A stretch of 64,000 nt of DNA from an uncultured Coriobacteriales bacterium (GTDB taxonomy: Bacteria; Actinomycetota; Coriobacteriia; Coriobacteriales; UMGS124): NCBI GenBank assembly GCA_902464015.1, contig CABQHM010000010.1:7058-71057 (forward strand). The letters are read 5' to 3'. The position numbers and the translations under genes are program-made. Below are positions 25,924-34,376 of the stretch, piece after piece. Positions within the stretch are counted from its first letter, which is position 1. The number at the start of each line of letters is the position of its first letter. The notes below the pieces were generated by a model. The model saw nothing but the letters and a program-made list of their open reading frames with translations. It was not told the DNA's origin and did no database searches.

Positions 25924-27405
25924 ATGCGCATTGGATTCGACAGCCAGAAATACGTCGAACTGCAGGCCGCCCACATCCGCGAGCGTATCGGCTCGTTCGG
26001 CGGCAAGCTCTACCTCGAGTTCGGCGGCAAGCTGTTCGATGACATGCACGCCTCGCGCGTCTTGCCTGGCTTTGCCCCTGACGAGAAGATCCGCATGCTG
26101 CAGAGCTTCAAGGACGATGTGGAGATCATCGTCGCCGTCAACGCCAACGACATCGAGAGCGGAAAGGTCCGCGGCGACCTCGGCATCACCTACGACGAGG
26201 ACGTCCTGCGCCTCATCGACATCTTCCAAGGCATGGGCTTCCTTGTGAGCGCCGTCGTCGTGACGCGCTACGCCGGCCAGCCCGCCGCCGACGTCTTCCG
26301 CGCGCGCCTCGACGCCATGGGCATGCGCTCCTACCGCCACTACCCCATCGCCGGCTACCCTGTGGACGTCGACTACGTGGTGAGCGACGAGGGCTTCGGC
26401 AAGAACGACTACATCGAGACGACCCGCCCGCTCGTGGTCATGACCGCCCCCGGCCCCGGCTCGGGCAAGATGGCCACGTGCCTGTCGCAGATCTATCTCG
26501 ACGCCAAGCACGGCATCAAGGCCGGCTACGCCAAGTACGAGACGTTCCCCGTGTGGAACCTGCCGCTCAAGCACCCCGTGAACCTCGCCTACGAGGCCGC
26601 CACGGCCGACCTGGACGACGCCAACATCATCGACCCCTTCCACCTGGAGGCCTACGGCAAGGTGGCGGTGAACTACAACCGCGACGTCGAGACGTTCCCC
26701 GTGCTCAAAGCCATGATGGAGCGCATCCTGGGCGCAAGCCCCTACCAGTCGCCCACGGACATGGGCGTCAACATGGCAGGCCTTGCCATCTGCGACGACG
26801 AGGCCGTGTGCGACGCGGCCCGGATGGAGATCGTCCGTCGCTACTTCAGCGCGTGCGTGAACACAAAGCGCACCGGCTGCGGCGCCGACCAGATAAGCAA
26901 GCTCAAGATGCTCATGAAGCAGGCCGGCGTCACGCCCGACCTCTCTCCCATCCGTGCGGCGGCCCTCGCCAAGGAGGAGGCCACCGGCAAGCCCGCCGGC
27001 GCCCTGATGCTGCCCAACGGCGAGGTCATCAGCGGCCGTACCTCCACGCGCCTCGGCGCCGCCTCGTCGCTTCTGCTCAACGCCCTCAAGTACCTGGCAG
27101 GCATCCCGGAGGAGACCTACATCATCAGCAACGAGGCCATCGACCCCATCTGCCACCTCAAGACCGAGCTGCTGCACAGCAAGAACCCGCGCCTGCACCC
27201 CGACGAGATGCTCATCGCCCTCTCGCTGAGCTCGGCCACCGAGCCCCTGGCCGCCCGCGCCATCGAGGCAGCCGAGCAACTGCGCGGCTGTGACGCGTTC
27301 TTCTCGGTTATCATCTCCTCCGCCGACGAGAAGCTCTACCGCACCCTCGGCATCAACGTGAGCTGCGAGGCCAAGTACGAGCGCACCAGCTACTACCACA
27401 AGTAG
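25924..27405 (+). CDS. DUF1846 family protein
   Basis: 493 residues, the usual length for DUF1846, a cytosolic family common in anaerobic Firmicutes and Coriobacteriia. It opens with IGFDSQKYVELQAAHIRERI and contains KLYLEFGGKLFDDMHASRVLPGF. A nucleotide-loop-like segment, MTAPGPGSGKMATCLSQIY, suggests nucleotide binding. Then come KYETFPVWNLPLKHPVNLAYEAATADL and GVNMAGLAI; all are highly conserved family wording. The biochemical function is not established; structural work places it near Rossmann-type folds. AGAGGA lies upstream of the ATG. It is monocistronic, closed by the terminator at 27471. It is not obviously linked to the flavoproteins around it. Confidence 0.92.
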   Translation: MRIGFDSQKYVELQAAHIRERIGSFGGKLYLEFGGKLFDDMHASRVLPGFAPDEKIRMLQSFKDDVEIIVAVNANDIESGKVRGDLGITYDEDVLRLIDIFQGMGFLVSAVVVTRYAGQPAADVFRARLDAMGMRSYRHYPIAGYPVDVDYVVSDEGFGKNDYIETTRPLVVMTAPGPGSGKMATCLSQIYLDAKHGIKAGYAKYETFPVWNLPLKHPVNLAYEAATADLDDANIIDPFHLEAYGKVAVNYNRDVETFPVLKAMMERILGASPYQSPTDMGVNMAGLAICDDEAVCDAARMEIVRRYFSACVNTKRTGCGADQISKLKMLMKQAGVTPDLSPIRAAALAKEEATGKPAGALMLPNGEVISGRTSTRLGAASSLLLNALKYLAGIPEETYIISNEAIDPICHLKTELLHSKNPRLHPDEMLIALSLSSATEPLAARAIEAAEQLRGCDAFFSVIISSADEKLYRTLGINVSCEAKYERTSYYHK

Positions 27406-27470
27406 GCACGCGAGTACTTGCCGGGCAAATCGCGCGCAAAGCGCAGGCCAGGCAGCTATAGTTCACCGAA

Positions 27471-27505
27471 AGGCGGGCGTCCCAAACAGGGCGCCCGCCT
27501 TTTTT
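27471..27505 (+). terminator. Rho-independent terminator of DUF1846
   Basis: AGGCGGGCG (27471-27479) and CGCCCGCCT (27492-27500), followed by TTTTT. Confidence 0.92.
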
Positions 27506-27587
27506 GAGAACCAGCCTGAAGCGGCAGAGCCAAGCGCGCACCTCCTTGGTAGCAAGGCAAGCTGGGGGACCGCCTGCGCTGACGTAC

Positions 27588-27614
27588 TGGCAATCAAACG
27601 AGTTTCGGGACAGT
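27588..27614. repeat. Solo copy of the 27-base GAAAC..GTTTC repeat
   Basis: TGGCA, then TCAAACGAGTTTCGG, then ACAGT. This is the same 27-base unit as the array at 32861-33177. It lies between convergent genes (DUF1846 and LuxR). Confidence 0.6.
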
Positions 27615-27716
27615 TTTCCCAAACAGCCTGGCTCGAGTCTTACTACTCCCAAACTCAATTTCCTGCCAGCAAGCCCAGTCGCAATGAAACGCCGCACCCG
27701 TCTCTTTTCGTCATTC

Positions 27717-29405
27717 CTACTCACGCACGATGCGCAGGATATCTTCGCGTGAGGTGACGTCGAGTTTGCGATAGATGTTGTGGATGTGCGTGCGCACCGT
27801 GTTGGGCGAAATGACCAGCTCTTCGCCGATGTACACGCCGTTGTGGCCGTGAGCGAGAAAACTCAGGACCTCGCGCTCGCGAGCGGTGAGGCCGTAGGTG
27901 CGCGCGAGCTCATCACAGCGAGCTTCAAGGCTCGCCTCACCGAGCAAGACATCGCTCGCATCGGGGGCAGGGGCATCCTCCAAGGTAGACACCGTCCTGA
28001 AGGCGACGGGGCCCCCGCCTCGACCATACCCGAGGTCTCCCGCACCCACGAACGCCTCATGGTCGGCCCGCAGGCCACGCCACAGGGCGTATACCACCAT
28101 CCCGGCAGCATACAAGCCGCTCGTCACCACGATAAGCGTGCGCACCTGGGCTGGATCGGCGCCGATGTTGGCACACGCGACCTGGGTGAAGACGGTCACA
28201 AGGCAAAAGAACGCGACGCCCACGCATACCACGAGGTCGCTGGGGTATTCGGCGGCATGGGCCATGCCCACCAAGGTCGACAGCGTCAGAAGCGCTGCCA
28301 CCGTGTACAGCACGAGCACAAAGATGAGTTCAAACGGCGACCCGCCCAAAAGCGACTCGCTGAAGTAGTTGAACACAAGCATCGCAACCGAAAGCACGGG
28401 AATAAGACCGCGATACACCGCCCTCAGAAGCGGGGTAGACGGCGGAAGCAACATGCAGGCGAGCAGCAGCAGGGCAACAACTACCTGGATGACGACGTAC
28501 TCGGAGTAATTCTCGAAGAAAAGTTCCCCGCGCACCGCCATGAGCATGGCGAATAGAGCAAGCCCCACCCCGGGGACGAAGGTCATCTCTAGAAAACTAC
28601 GCAGGCGACCTGGAACGGCAGATGCGCCACGGACCCGCTCGGACGACATCGGGGGTTTGGAGGCAAGGGCGTTCTGGACCTGGTCGTCATACACATCCCG
28701 GGCCTGGTCGTCATGCACGCCATCGGTCTGGCCGCCATGCATCCCTTGGGCCTGGTCGTTATGCCTGTCCCGCGCCTTTTTTCCATACTCCCCTGCCTCG
28801 ACGGTAGGCGCGCCCGACTTCGCCCATGCATCGCCAAACGGCGCAAAGACAAACGGCAGAGCCGCGCAGGCAAGCGTACAGAGCACGAACAGCGCCACGG
28901 CGGCTGCCTCACCCACATGAAGCTGGACCCAACCCACAAGCGCCGCGAGCACAGCAGAAGCCGCGATGACACCGGTGGCCTGACGCAGGTTATAGCGAGC
29001 CAGGATGCGCCCCCAAGCAAGCAGCTCCCCCAGGCATCCAGCACCAACGCAGATGCCCACCGGCAAAAATGTCCACTCGGGCCACGCGCCGCCCAGGGCC
29101 ATCGCGCAAAAGGACGCGTTGCCCGCCACAAACGCGAACGCAAAGAGCACACGCACGATCACATGGCTCAAAACCCTTCTCAGCCCCAGGCCCACCACGA
29201 GCGTCCCCGCAACGCCAGCAAGAACCCCCGAGCGAAGGGCATATCCCAGAATGCCAACGAAATCAGGCAGGTTCACAAAGCGTTGAAAGGGCATTGCCGC
29301 CGCCGAATAGAGGAGCAGCGTCGCGAGCAGGCAGGCAAAACCCGCCACCGAAACGGCGTCGACCCAACCCATGCGACCCATTGTCGTTTTGTTCCTCGTG
29401 ATCAC
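27717..29405 (-). CDS. Membrane-embedded LuxR-family regulator with a tandem-repeat loop
   Basis: 562 residues. About twelve hydrophobic segments are split into two blocks of roughly six by a hydrophilic loop (about 195-265). That loop contains four 8-residue repeats (214-245, such as VHDDQARD and VYDDQVQN). The C-terminal LuxR domain reads LTAREREVLSFLAHGHNGVYIGEELVIS, then HNIYRKLDVTSREDILRIV. The GTG at 29405 has a GGGGGG-containing site; the ATG at 29381 is an alternative. It is divergent from the exported flavoprotein at 29616, the arrangement expected of a dedicated activator. The ligand is unknown. Confidence 0.88.
   Translation of the reverse strand: MITRNKTTMGRMGWVDAVSVAGFACLLATLLLYSAAAMPFQRFVNLPDFVGILGYALRSGVLAGVAGTLVVGLGLRRVLSHVIVRVLFAFAFVAGNASFCAMALGGAWPEWTFLPVGICVGAGCLGELLAWGRILARYNLRQATGVIAASAVLAALVGWVQLHVGEAAAVALFVLCTLACAALPFVFAPFGDAWAKSGAPTVEAGEYGKKARDRHNDQAQGMHGGQTDGVHDDQARDVYDDQVQNALASKPPMSSERVRGASAVPGRLRSFLEMTFVPGVGLALFAMLMAVRGELFFENYSEYVVIQVVVALLLLACMLLPPSTPLLRAVYRGLIPVLSVAMLVFNYFSESLLGGSPFELIFVLVLYTVAALLTLSTLVGMAHAAEYPSDLVVCVGVAFFCLVTVFTQVACANIGADPAQVRTLIVVTSGLYAAGMVVYALWRGLRADHEAFVGAGDLGYGRGGGPVAFRTVSTLEDAPAPDASDVLLGEASLEARCDELARTYGLTAREREVLSFLAHGHNGVYIGEELVISPNTVRTHIHNIYRKLDVTSREDILRIVRE
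28671..28766 (-). repeat. 24-base in-frame tandem repeat inside LuxR gene
   Basis: Four imperfect 24-base units encode RHNDQAQG, MHGGQTDG, VHDDQARD and VYDDQVQN in the cytosolic or periplasmic loop between the two membrane blocks. Copy-number changes would stay in frame. Confidence 0.75.
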
Positions 29406-29447
29406 CCGATACGCCCCCTATGACAAAGCTACCCTTGACAAGACCAC

Positions 29448-29466
29448 TGAGCTGGAAGTTTGACCG
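29448..29466. promoter_or_regulatory. GAGCTGG-type promoter-region motif
   Basis: CTGAGCTGGAAGTTTGACC lies between the divergent LuxR and flavoprotein genes and resembles the motifs at 11767 and 25578. Confidence 0.35.
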
Positions 29467-29615
29467 TCTAAACGCTCTCTAAACGCCATCTCAACGTTTT
29501 GTCTGATTCAGTTTACACCACGCGATGCCTAAGGTTTTGCCTAAACGACAGGAGAAGGCTGGCAAGGGGCCAGCCGCACTGCCGTTACGAGCCGTCCCGA
29601 AGAAAGGATGTTCTC

Positions 29616-31577
29616 ATGAGCAAGACCGTTTCGCGTCGCGCCTTCCTGACCAGCGCTGCAACGGCCACTGCGGGCATCGCCGCAGCATCCGCCTTTGCAA
29701 CCTCCGCCTTTGCTGCCGGTGGCCCCGGCGGTGGCCCTGGTGGCCCTGGCGGCCCCGCCAAGGAGGTTGTCTACGCTTCCGCTGAGACCACCGACGACGG
29801 TCGCGTCAAGGGCTACTGCGGCCCTGGCGACTGGCTGGGCACCAAGCCCGAGATCGCCGAGGACCAGATCACCCAGACCTACGACGTCGACGTCGTCGTG
29901 CTGGGCGGCGGCCACGCCGGCCTCATGGCCACGCTGGGCGCCGTGGACGAGGGCTGCACCGTAGCCACCGTCGAGCAGCAGCCTTGGAGCGCCTTCGTTG
30001 ACCTCGACGGCACCGGCGCTAACATGGGCGGCTGGTACGGCGAGGACATCGGCCATGTCAACTCGCAGTTCCTCATCGACCGCGGCTTTGGTCCCTACAA
30101 CACCGGCGAGATTGCCGCCGAGTTCTGCAAGCGCGCCGCGGGCCGCGTGAACCCCGACATCATCAAGGCGTTCGTGCAGAATTCCGGCGCCATGTTCGAC
30201 CGCTACAAGGAGGTCTACGACTCCTACGAGGAGGAGCGCAAGGCCAACGACTCCAACGTGCATCTCACCGGCACGCTCGTGGTGATTGACGGCGAGCCCG
30301 TGGCCGACGAGGGCGATTTCGACATGTCCAACATGTTCGATTACCCGCTGTGCAACACGCAGGCCGCATGGTCGGGCGCCAACGTGGAGTACCCCATCGA
30401 GTGCGGCGGCTACAAGACCTGGCCTTGCAACGCCCAGTTCTACGGCTACCACGGCAACGACATCGAGTTCGTGCACAAGTACATCAAGCAGTACACCGAG
30501 GAGAACGGCGCCACCTGGTACTTCGAGCACACCGGTGTCGAGCTCGTGCAGAACGAGGCCGGCGACGTGACGGGCCTTATCGCCACCGATGCCGACGGCA
30601 ACTATGTGCAGTTCAACGCCGCCAAGGGCGTCATCCTGTGCGCCGGCGACTACATCGGCGACCCCAAGATGTGCTGGGCCCTGCTGAACGAGGGCATGGA
30701 GTGGGGCGAGCGCTCCGGTGCCACCTCCGAGGACTGGGCGAGCGCCGGCTCGCGCTCCGGTGCCGGCCACAAGATGGGCATCTGGGCTGGCGGCATGATC
30801 GAGCCGACCCCCCGTGGCTGGATGGCCATCGGCGGCGGCGCAAGCGGCCCCTGGGGCACCTGCCCGCTGCTCACGCTCAACTCCGAGGGCAAGCGTTTCT
30901 GCAACGAGGGCGCCATCGCCCAGCTGCAGGCCGTCTGCCTGCGCCAGCCGGCCGGTCTGTCCTGCTACGTGACCGACGCCAACTGGAAGCAGACCGTGGG
31001 TTCGGCTCCCCTCGATCACGGCGCGCCCAACTTCGGCATGGACGACTACATGGTCCAGCTCGAGGCAGGCATGAACGCCGTTGAGGTGGGCAACCCCGAG
31101 GGCGGCTTCGTCGTCGGCGCCAACCTCGCCGAGCGCAAGATGATGGGCGGCACGGTGTACGCTGCCAACACGCTCGAGGAGCTGGCCGACATGCTCGGCT
31201 ACGAAGGCGACGCCAAGCAGAACTTCCTCGACAGCATCGCCCATTACAATGAGCTGTGCGCCTCCGAGGACGGCGACACCGACTACGGCAAGGATAAGGC
31301 CTACATGGTGCCGATCGACACGCCTCCCTTCTACGGCGGCACGAGCAGCACCTCTCACTCCACCAGCCCCATGATGGTCACGATGAGCGGCCTTATGACC
31401 GACGCTGCCCAGAACGTCCTCAAGACCGACTGGACGAAGATTAAGGGCCTGTACGCCGCTGGCAACTGCCTGGGCGGCCGCTACGGCTTCGGCTACTCCA
31501 CGCCCTTCGCCGGCAACTCGGTGGGCATGGCAATGACGCACGGCTGGCTCGCCGGTCACACCGTCGGCCAGCTGTAA
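29616..31577 (+). CDS. Tat-exported FAD reductase with Gly/Pro-rich linker
   Basis: 653 residues. The Tat signal is VSRRAFLTS at 5-13, with cleavage near AFA. Residues 34-48 are a Gly/Pro tether (GGPGGGPGGPGGP), like the one in the 2273-4099 protein. DWLGTKPEIAEDQI precedes the FAD Rossmann motif VVVLGGGHAG near 93-102. GAGHKMGIWAGG and the C-terminal GNCLGGRYGFGYSTPFAG complete the FAD_binding_2 fold. No FMN_bind domain is present and the NRLGGNA arginine is missing. AAAGGA precedes the ATG. A LuxR gene is divergent. A cluster-less HemW-like gene follows immediately after a terminator, exactly as in the first pair. It is probably an extracytoplasmic reductase fed by an external electron donor. 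Confidence 0.87.
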   Translation: MSKTVSRRAFLTSAATATAGIAAASAFATSAFAAGGPGGGPGGPGGPAKEVVYASAETTDDGRVKGYCGPGDWLGTKPEIAEDQITQTYDVDVVVLGGGHAGLMATLGAVDEGCTVATVEQQPWSAFVDLDGTGANMGGWYGEDIGHVNSQFLIDRGFGPYNTGEIAAEFCKRAAGRVNPDIIKAFVQNSGAMFDRYKEVYDSYEEERKANDSNVHLTGTLVVIDGEPVADEGDFDMSNMFDYPLCNTQAAWSGANVEYPIECGGYKTWPCNAQFYGYHGNDIEFVHKYIKQYTEENGATWYFEHTGVELVQNEAGDVTGLIATDADGNYVQFNAAKGVILCAGDYIGDPKMCWALLNEGMEWGERSGATSEDWASAGSRSGAGHKMGIWAGGMIEPTPRGWMAIGGGASGPWGTCPLLTLNSEGKRFCNEGAIAQLQAVCLRQPAGLSCYVTDANWKQTVGSAPLDHGAPNFGMDDYMVQLEAGMNAVEVGNPEGGFVVGANLAERKMMGGTVYAANTLEELADMLGYEGDAKQNFLDSIAHYNELCASEDGDTDYGKDKAYMVPIDTPPFYGGTSSTSHSTSPMMVTMSGLMTDAAQNVLKTDWTKIKGLYAAGNCLGGRYGFGYSTPFAGNSVGMAMTHGWLAGHTVGQL

Positions 31578-31617
31578 AGGAAGACACGGAACCTCGTCCG
31601 CTGTTGAATGATCCATG

Positions 31618-31659
31618 GGCCCCGCCCGCGCGGTTTTGGCGGGCGGGGCCTTTCTTCTT
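31618..31659 (+). terminator. Rho-independent terminator between flavoprotein and HemW-like gene
   Basis: Twelve-base arms GGCCCCGCCCGC (31618-31629) and GCGGGCGGGGCC (31639-31650), then TTTCTTCTT. The next gene starts only about 30 bases later, so partial read-through is likely. Confidence 0.85.
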
Positions 31660-31688
31660 GATTGCCTCGTTTCGATTGGACGCACACC

Positions 31689-32762
31689 ATGGATGCATGC
31701 ATTGCACCTGCTACCGACAAACTTGTCGTCGACGTGGCGTTTCCCTTCACGCTGTCCACGCCCGCGTACGGTCCCAGTCGCCCGTTCATGGGCAACCATG
31801 CCGCGAAGGCCGCCTATGTGGACGCGCTGGAGACCGAGCTCGCCTCCCTCGACGACGAAGTGCGGACGCGGCCTGTGTCTGCGGTACGTCTCTCGGGCGG
31901 AGCAAGCATCATGAGCGCCGACAAGGTATGCCACCTGGTGCGACAGATTAAAAAAACGCTCACCATGGTACCGGGAGCGGAAATTTCCATCGACGTGGAG
32001 CCGCTGACCGTGTGTACGCCCAGCCTTACCGACTGGACGAGTTGCGGCATCACGCGCGTCAACCTTGCGGCCTTGTCCTGCGATGACACCGAACTTAGCG
32101 CACTTGGCGCTCACCACGCCCGCGAGCAGCTTCAAAATGCGCTGCTCTTCCTTGAAAAGTTTCACATGGCTAATGTGAACTTCGAGGTGCTATACGGCGC
32201 CCCGGGGCAGACAGAGGCGAGCTGGAAGCGCACGCTTCTCACCCTGGCTGGCGTCGACGCACCCCACATCAGCACGAGACCCCTGGTAGACGCCGCAAGC
32301 GACGCCGCCTGGACCGAGCAGGCCAGCGAGGCAAGCACGACGCAAGAGGGTGTCCCCGCTCCTGCCGCTCCCCTGCCCTCACCCGAAACCCGACGTGTCT
32401 TCTATGAGCAGGCACAACGTATTCTCAGCGAGCGAGGCTATACCGAGGTTGCACCTGGCGACTTTGCCAAGTCGGGACTCGCTCCGGCATCGGGCGTGTT
32501 TGGGCCGCTCATGCGCGCAGGCGCCGACGTGCTTGGCTTGGGCGCAGGAGCCCGCAGCCGCCTTGACGGTTTCCTGTACGAAAACGCCTGCGACTACGAC
32601 CTATATGTGGCCAAGTCCGCCGACTTCGAGGCGATTGTGCGCAACCCCCTGCGCGAGAACGAGCAATCTCTCCGCGCACGCGTCTGTCCGCCCGTCGAAA
32701 ACCTCACCGCAGCCCAACGGTTTGAGTTCCTCGAAACCATGGGGGCATCGCTTGCGCGCTAA
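31689..32762 (+). CDS. HemW/HemN-like protein lacking the radical-SAM cysteine motif
   Basis: 357 residues, aligning along most of HemW. LVVDVAFPF corresponds to LYIHIPFC; a helix ends YVDALETEL. VSAVRLSGGASIMSADKVCHL replaces the v.tvy.GGGTPs.L segment. PGAEISIDVEP corresponds to EitiEanP, GITRVNLAALS to GvnRvSlGvQ, and LGAHHAREQ to lgR.H. FEVLYGAPGQTEASWKRTL corresponds to DLiyGlPgQt...w..tL. The CxxxCxxC ligands are missing (the segment is TLSTPAYGPSRPF) and GGGTP is altered to SGGAS, so neither the cluster nor normal SAM binding is expected. The ATG at 31689 has GGA upstream; a TTG at 31662 is possible. It is paired with a linker-type flavoprotein. I infer a cofactor-delivery or assembly role. 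Confidence 0.75.
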   Translation: MDACIAPATDKLVVDVAFPFTLSTPAYGPSRPFMGNHAAKAAYVDALETELASLDDEVRTRPVSAVRLSGGASIMSADKVCHLVRQIKKTLTMVPGAEISIDVEPLTVCTPSLTDWTSCGITRVNLAALSCDDTELSALGAHHAREQLQNALLFLEKFHMANVNFEVLYGAPGQTEASWKRTLLTLAGVDAPHISTRPLVDAASDAAWTEQASEASTTQEGVPAPAAPLPSPETRRVFYEQAQRILSERGYTEVAPGDFAKSGLAPASGVFGPLMRAGADVLGLGAGARSRLDGFLYENACDYDLYVAKSADFEAIVRNPLRENEQSLRARVCPPVENLTAAQRFEFLETMGASLAR

Positions 32763-32860
32763 ACAGCACGCCGCGCCCAACCATATCGCGTGGCCTCGGC
32801 GGCGAATGACGAATTGCGCCCGTCCTCTTGCGTCATCCCTTGAGTGCGCCGACTCATTAA

Positions 32861-32969
32861 TGGCAGCGAAACGAGTTTCGGTGCAGTGCGGGCGCCCCCG
32901 GTGGCAAACAAACAGGTTTCGGTGCAGTTTTGGCGGGTGCATTGGCAGCGAAACGGGTTTCGGTGCAGT
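32861..32969 (+). repeat. Phased 27-base repeat array, three forward copies
   Basis: Copies begin at 32861, 32902 and 32943, exactly 41 bases apart. Each is TGGCA, a variable triplet, AAAC..GTTTCGG, then GTGCAGT. The core CGAAAC-NN-GTTTCG is an inverted repeat. The 14-base gaps are unrelated in sequence. Confidence 0.75.
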
Positions 32970-33109
32970 CTATTCTCTGGCAATCCCGACGAACAACGAA
33001 TTTTCCCGAATATTTCGTTGTAAAAACAACGAAAAGACTGATTTGACCTTACTGTTTTGATGCTCAGCCGGCTAAAAACAGGAAATCCGAACCTCAATCG
33101 TCTGCAATC

Positions 33110-33177
33110 ACTGCACCGAAACTCGTTTGCTTGCCATTCGGGACCCCGGGACTACTCCGAAACTCGTTTCGCTGCCA
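33110..33177 (-). repeat. Phased 27-base repeat array, two reverse copies
   Basis: Reverse-strand copies begin at 33110 and 33151, again exactly 41 bases apart. They face the forward copies across about 140 bases. The whole 32763-33351 interval has no supported gene. Confidence 0.75.
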
Positions 33178-33351
33178 AGGGGTCGTCTTCTATACCCGGC
33201 GAATGGCACGTCGCTCCCATTCCTTTGTGTCATTGACCCGCTCGCAGCCATGGAGGCGTCACTAACGCGACAAACGACGCGCCGCACCCACCTTCCGGCG
33301 CGACTCCCCAAGCAATATAGACACATTGCCCGTGCCTTATTACCCCCTGCG

Positions 33352-33762
33352 CTATTTTGCCTGCCTGCTCTCGAGGCTCTTTCGCTTGCCACATTCGGGG
33401 CAGCCGTAGCCTTGCAAGAGGCTCTTGGGGTAGGGCGACCAGGTATGGCCACACACGCGGCAGCGGCAATCAATGCGTGTGCGGGCGTTCACGTAGGGGG
33501 CGAGAAGCTCGACGTCAGGCGCGATGGATGCGGCCCGCGCGGCAAACGAGTCGGCCGTTACGCGCGCCGTGTCTGCGCATTCGGGACATCCCACACCTCG
33601 CAGCAGATGGTTTGGCACCGCATCCCACTCATGCCCACATGCGCGGCATCGGCAGGCAACCTTCGTGCGAGCGTTCACGTACTCCCCGAGCAGCTCGACG
33701 TCGGGCGCAACCTGGGCTAGCTCACAGGCGAACTCCTCAGGCGACTTGGCACGTGCAGACAT
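33352..33762 (-). CDS. Small protein with two zinc-ribbon (DUF4379-like) domains
   Basis: 136 residues made of two ~65-residue repeats. Each carries the wording APDVELL..YVNARTK(I)xCRCRxCGHxWxxxPxxLLxGxGCPEC, giving CxxC...CxxC zinc-ligand pairs (CRAC...CPEC and CRVC...CPEC). This matches the probable zinc-ribbon family PF14311, whose members often accompany Vsr-like or homing-type nucleases; no nuclease domain is present here. AAGGAG lies six bases before the ATG at 33762. It is cytosolic and probably binds nucleic acid. Its neighbourhood (the phased repeat array immediately downstream) makes the array an obvious candidate ligand, but this is only inference. Confidence 0.8.
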   Translation of the reverse strand: MSARAKSPEEFACELAQVAPDVELLGEYVNARTKVACRCRACGHEWDAVPNHLLRGVGCPECADTARVTADSFAARAASIAPDVELLAPYVNARTRIDCRCRVCGHTWSPYPKSLLQGYGCPECGKRKSLESRQAK

Positions 33763-33890
33763 GGGCACTCCTTCATACCGAACGCACGGGCAGCGAAAGC
33801 CAGCCCGCCGTTTTGCAAAGTTTTCCCACTCTCGAGACCCTCTTCTCTGTCTAACCAGCAAGTACAGCCTCGCAGCGGGCATTTTTACGA

Positions 33891-34349
33891 TTAGGCCACG
33901 CTGACCTGGTGGACAAGGGCATCGAGGCAGTCCTCGAAAGAACCTTGCACCAGCGTGACCGACTCGGCAAGCATAAGATTCATGGGCAGGTCGAAGTCCT
34001 CGACATTGTAGCCGTGCGCGTCGACCCCGCCCATGCGATCGCGCATGGAAGAAACCTCGTCGGCATATGCCCAGACAGGCTTGTCGAGAGCACAGGCGAA
34101 ACCCACCTCGAAGGCCGTGCCTGCATCGGGCTCGCAAGGTCCCCGAAATGGGTTGAGGTTCGCGACGACCACATCGGCCTCGCGGATGAGCGCGACATTG
34201 CCCTCGTAGATGTCCCGCGCCGTCTGGGCCTCGTTGTCGAGCGGGTGCAGGGGCACCAGGCCACGGGCGCGGCAAGCCTCAATCGCCCGAATACGCCGCA
34301 CGTCTGCGTCAGCGGCAAACACATCAAACCCCGCGATATACACCTTCAT
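33891..34349 (-). CDS. Nucleoside 2-deoxyribosyltransferase family protein
   Basis: 152 residues. MKVYIAGFDVF is the typical first strand. ADVVVANLNPFRGPCEPDAGTAFEVGFACALDKPVWAY holds the family signature, including the glutamate in the GTAFEVG helix that acts as nucleophile in deoxyribosyl transfer. The Tyr/Asp substrate residues near the N-terminus are less clear. The reaction in the family is exchange of the base of a 2'-deoxynucleoside; relatives also hydrolyse nucleotides. The ATG at 34349 is supported by GAGG; a GTG two codons upstream is possible. It lies 27 bases after the LysR gene on the same strand, so it may be co-transcribed with it. A salvage role is likely. Confidence 0.85.
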   Translation of the reverse strand: MKVYIAGFDVFAADADVRRIRAIEACRARGLVPLHPLDNEAQTARDIYEGNVALIREADVVVANLNPFRGPCEPDAGTAFEVGFACALDKPVWAYADEVSSMRDRMGGVDAHGYNVEDFDLPMNLMLAESVTLVQGSFEDCLDALVHQVSVA

Positions 34350-34376
34350 GGCCACGACCTCGTCTTTCTCGATTGC

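Noticed and set aside
29541..32165. 874-codon open frame on the minus strand
   Set aside because: It runs antisense across a flavoprotein and into the HemW-like gene, which both have clear family motifs. It is a mirror frame. Similar long mirror frames at 13708-15543, 18698-20641 and 47187-49730 were dropped for the same reason.
32861..33177. CRISPR-like array
   Set aside because: Repeats of 27 bases are plausible, but the spacers are only 14 bases, there are five copies in two orientations and no cas genes are near.
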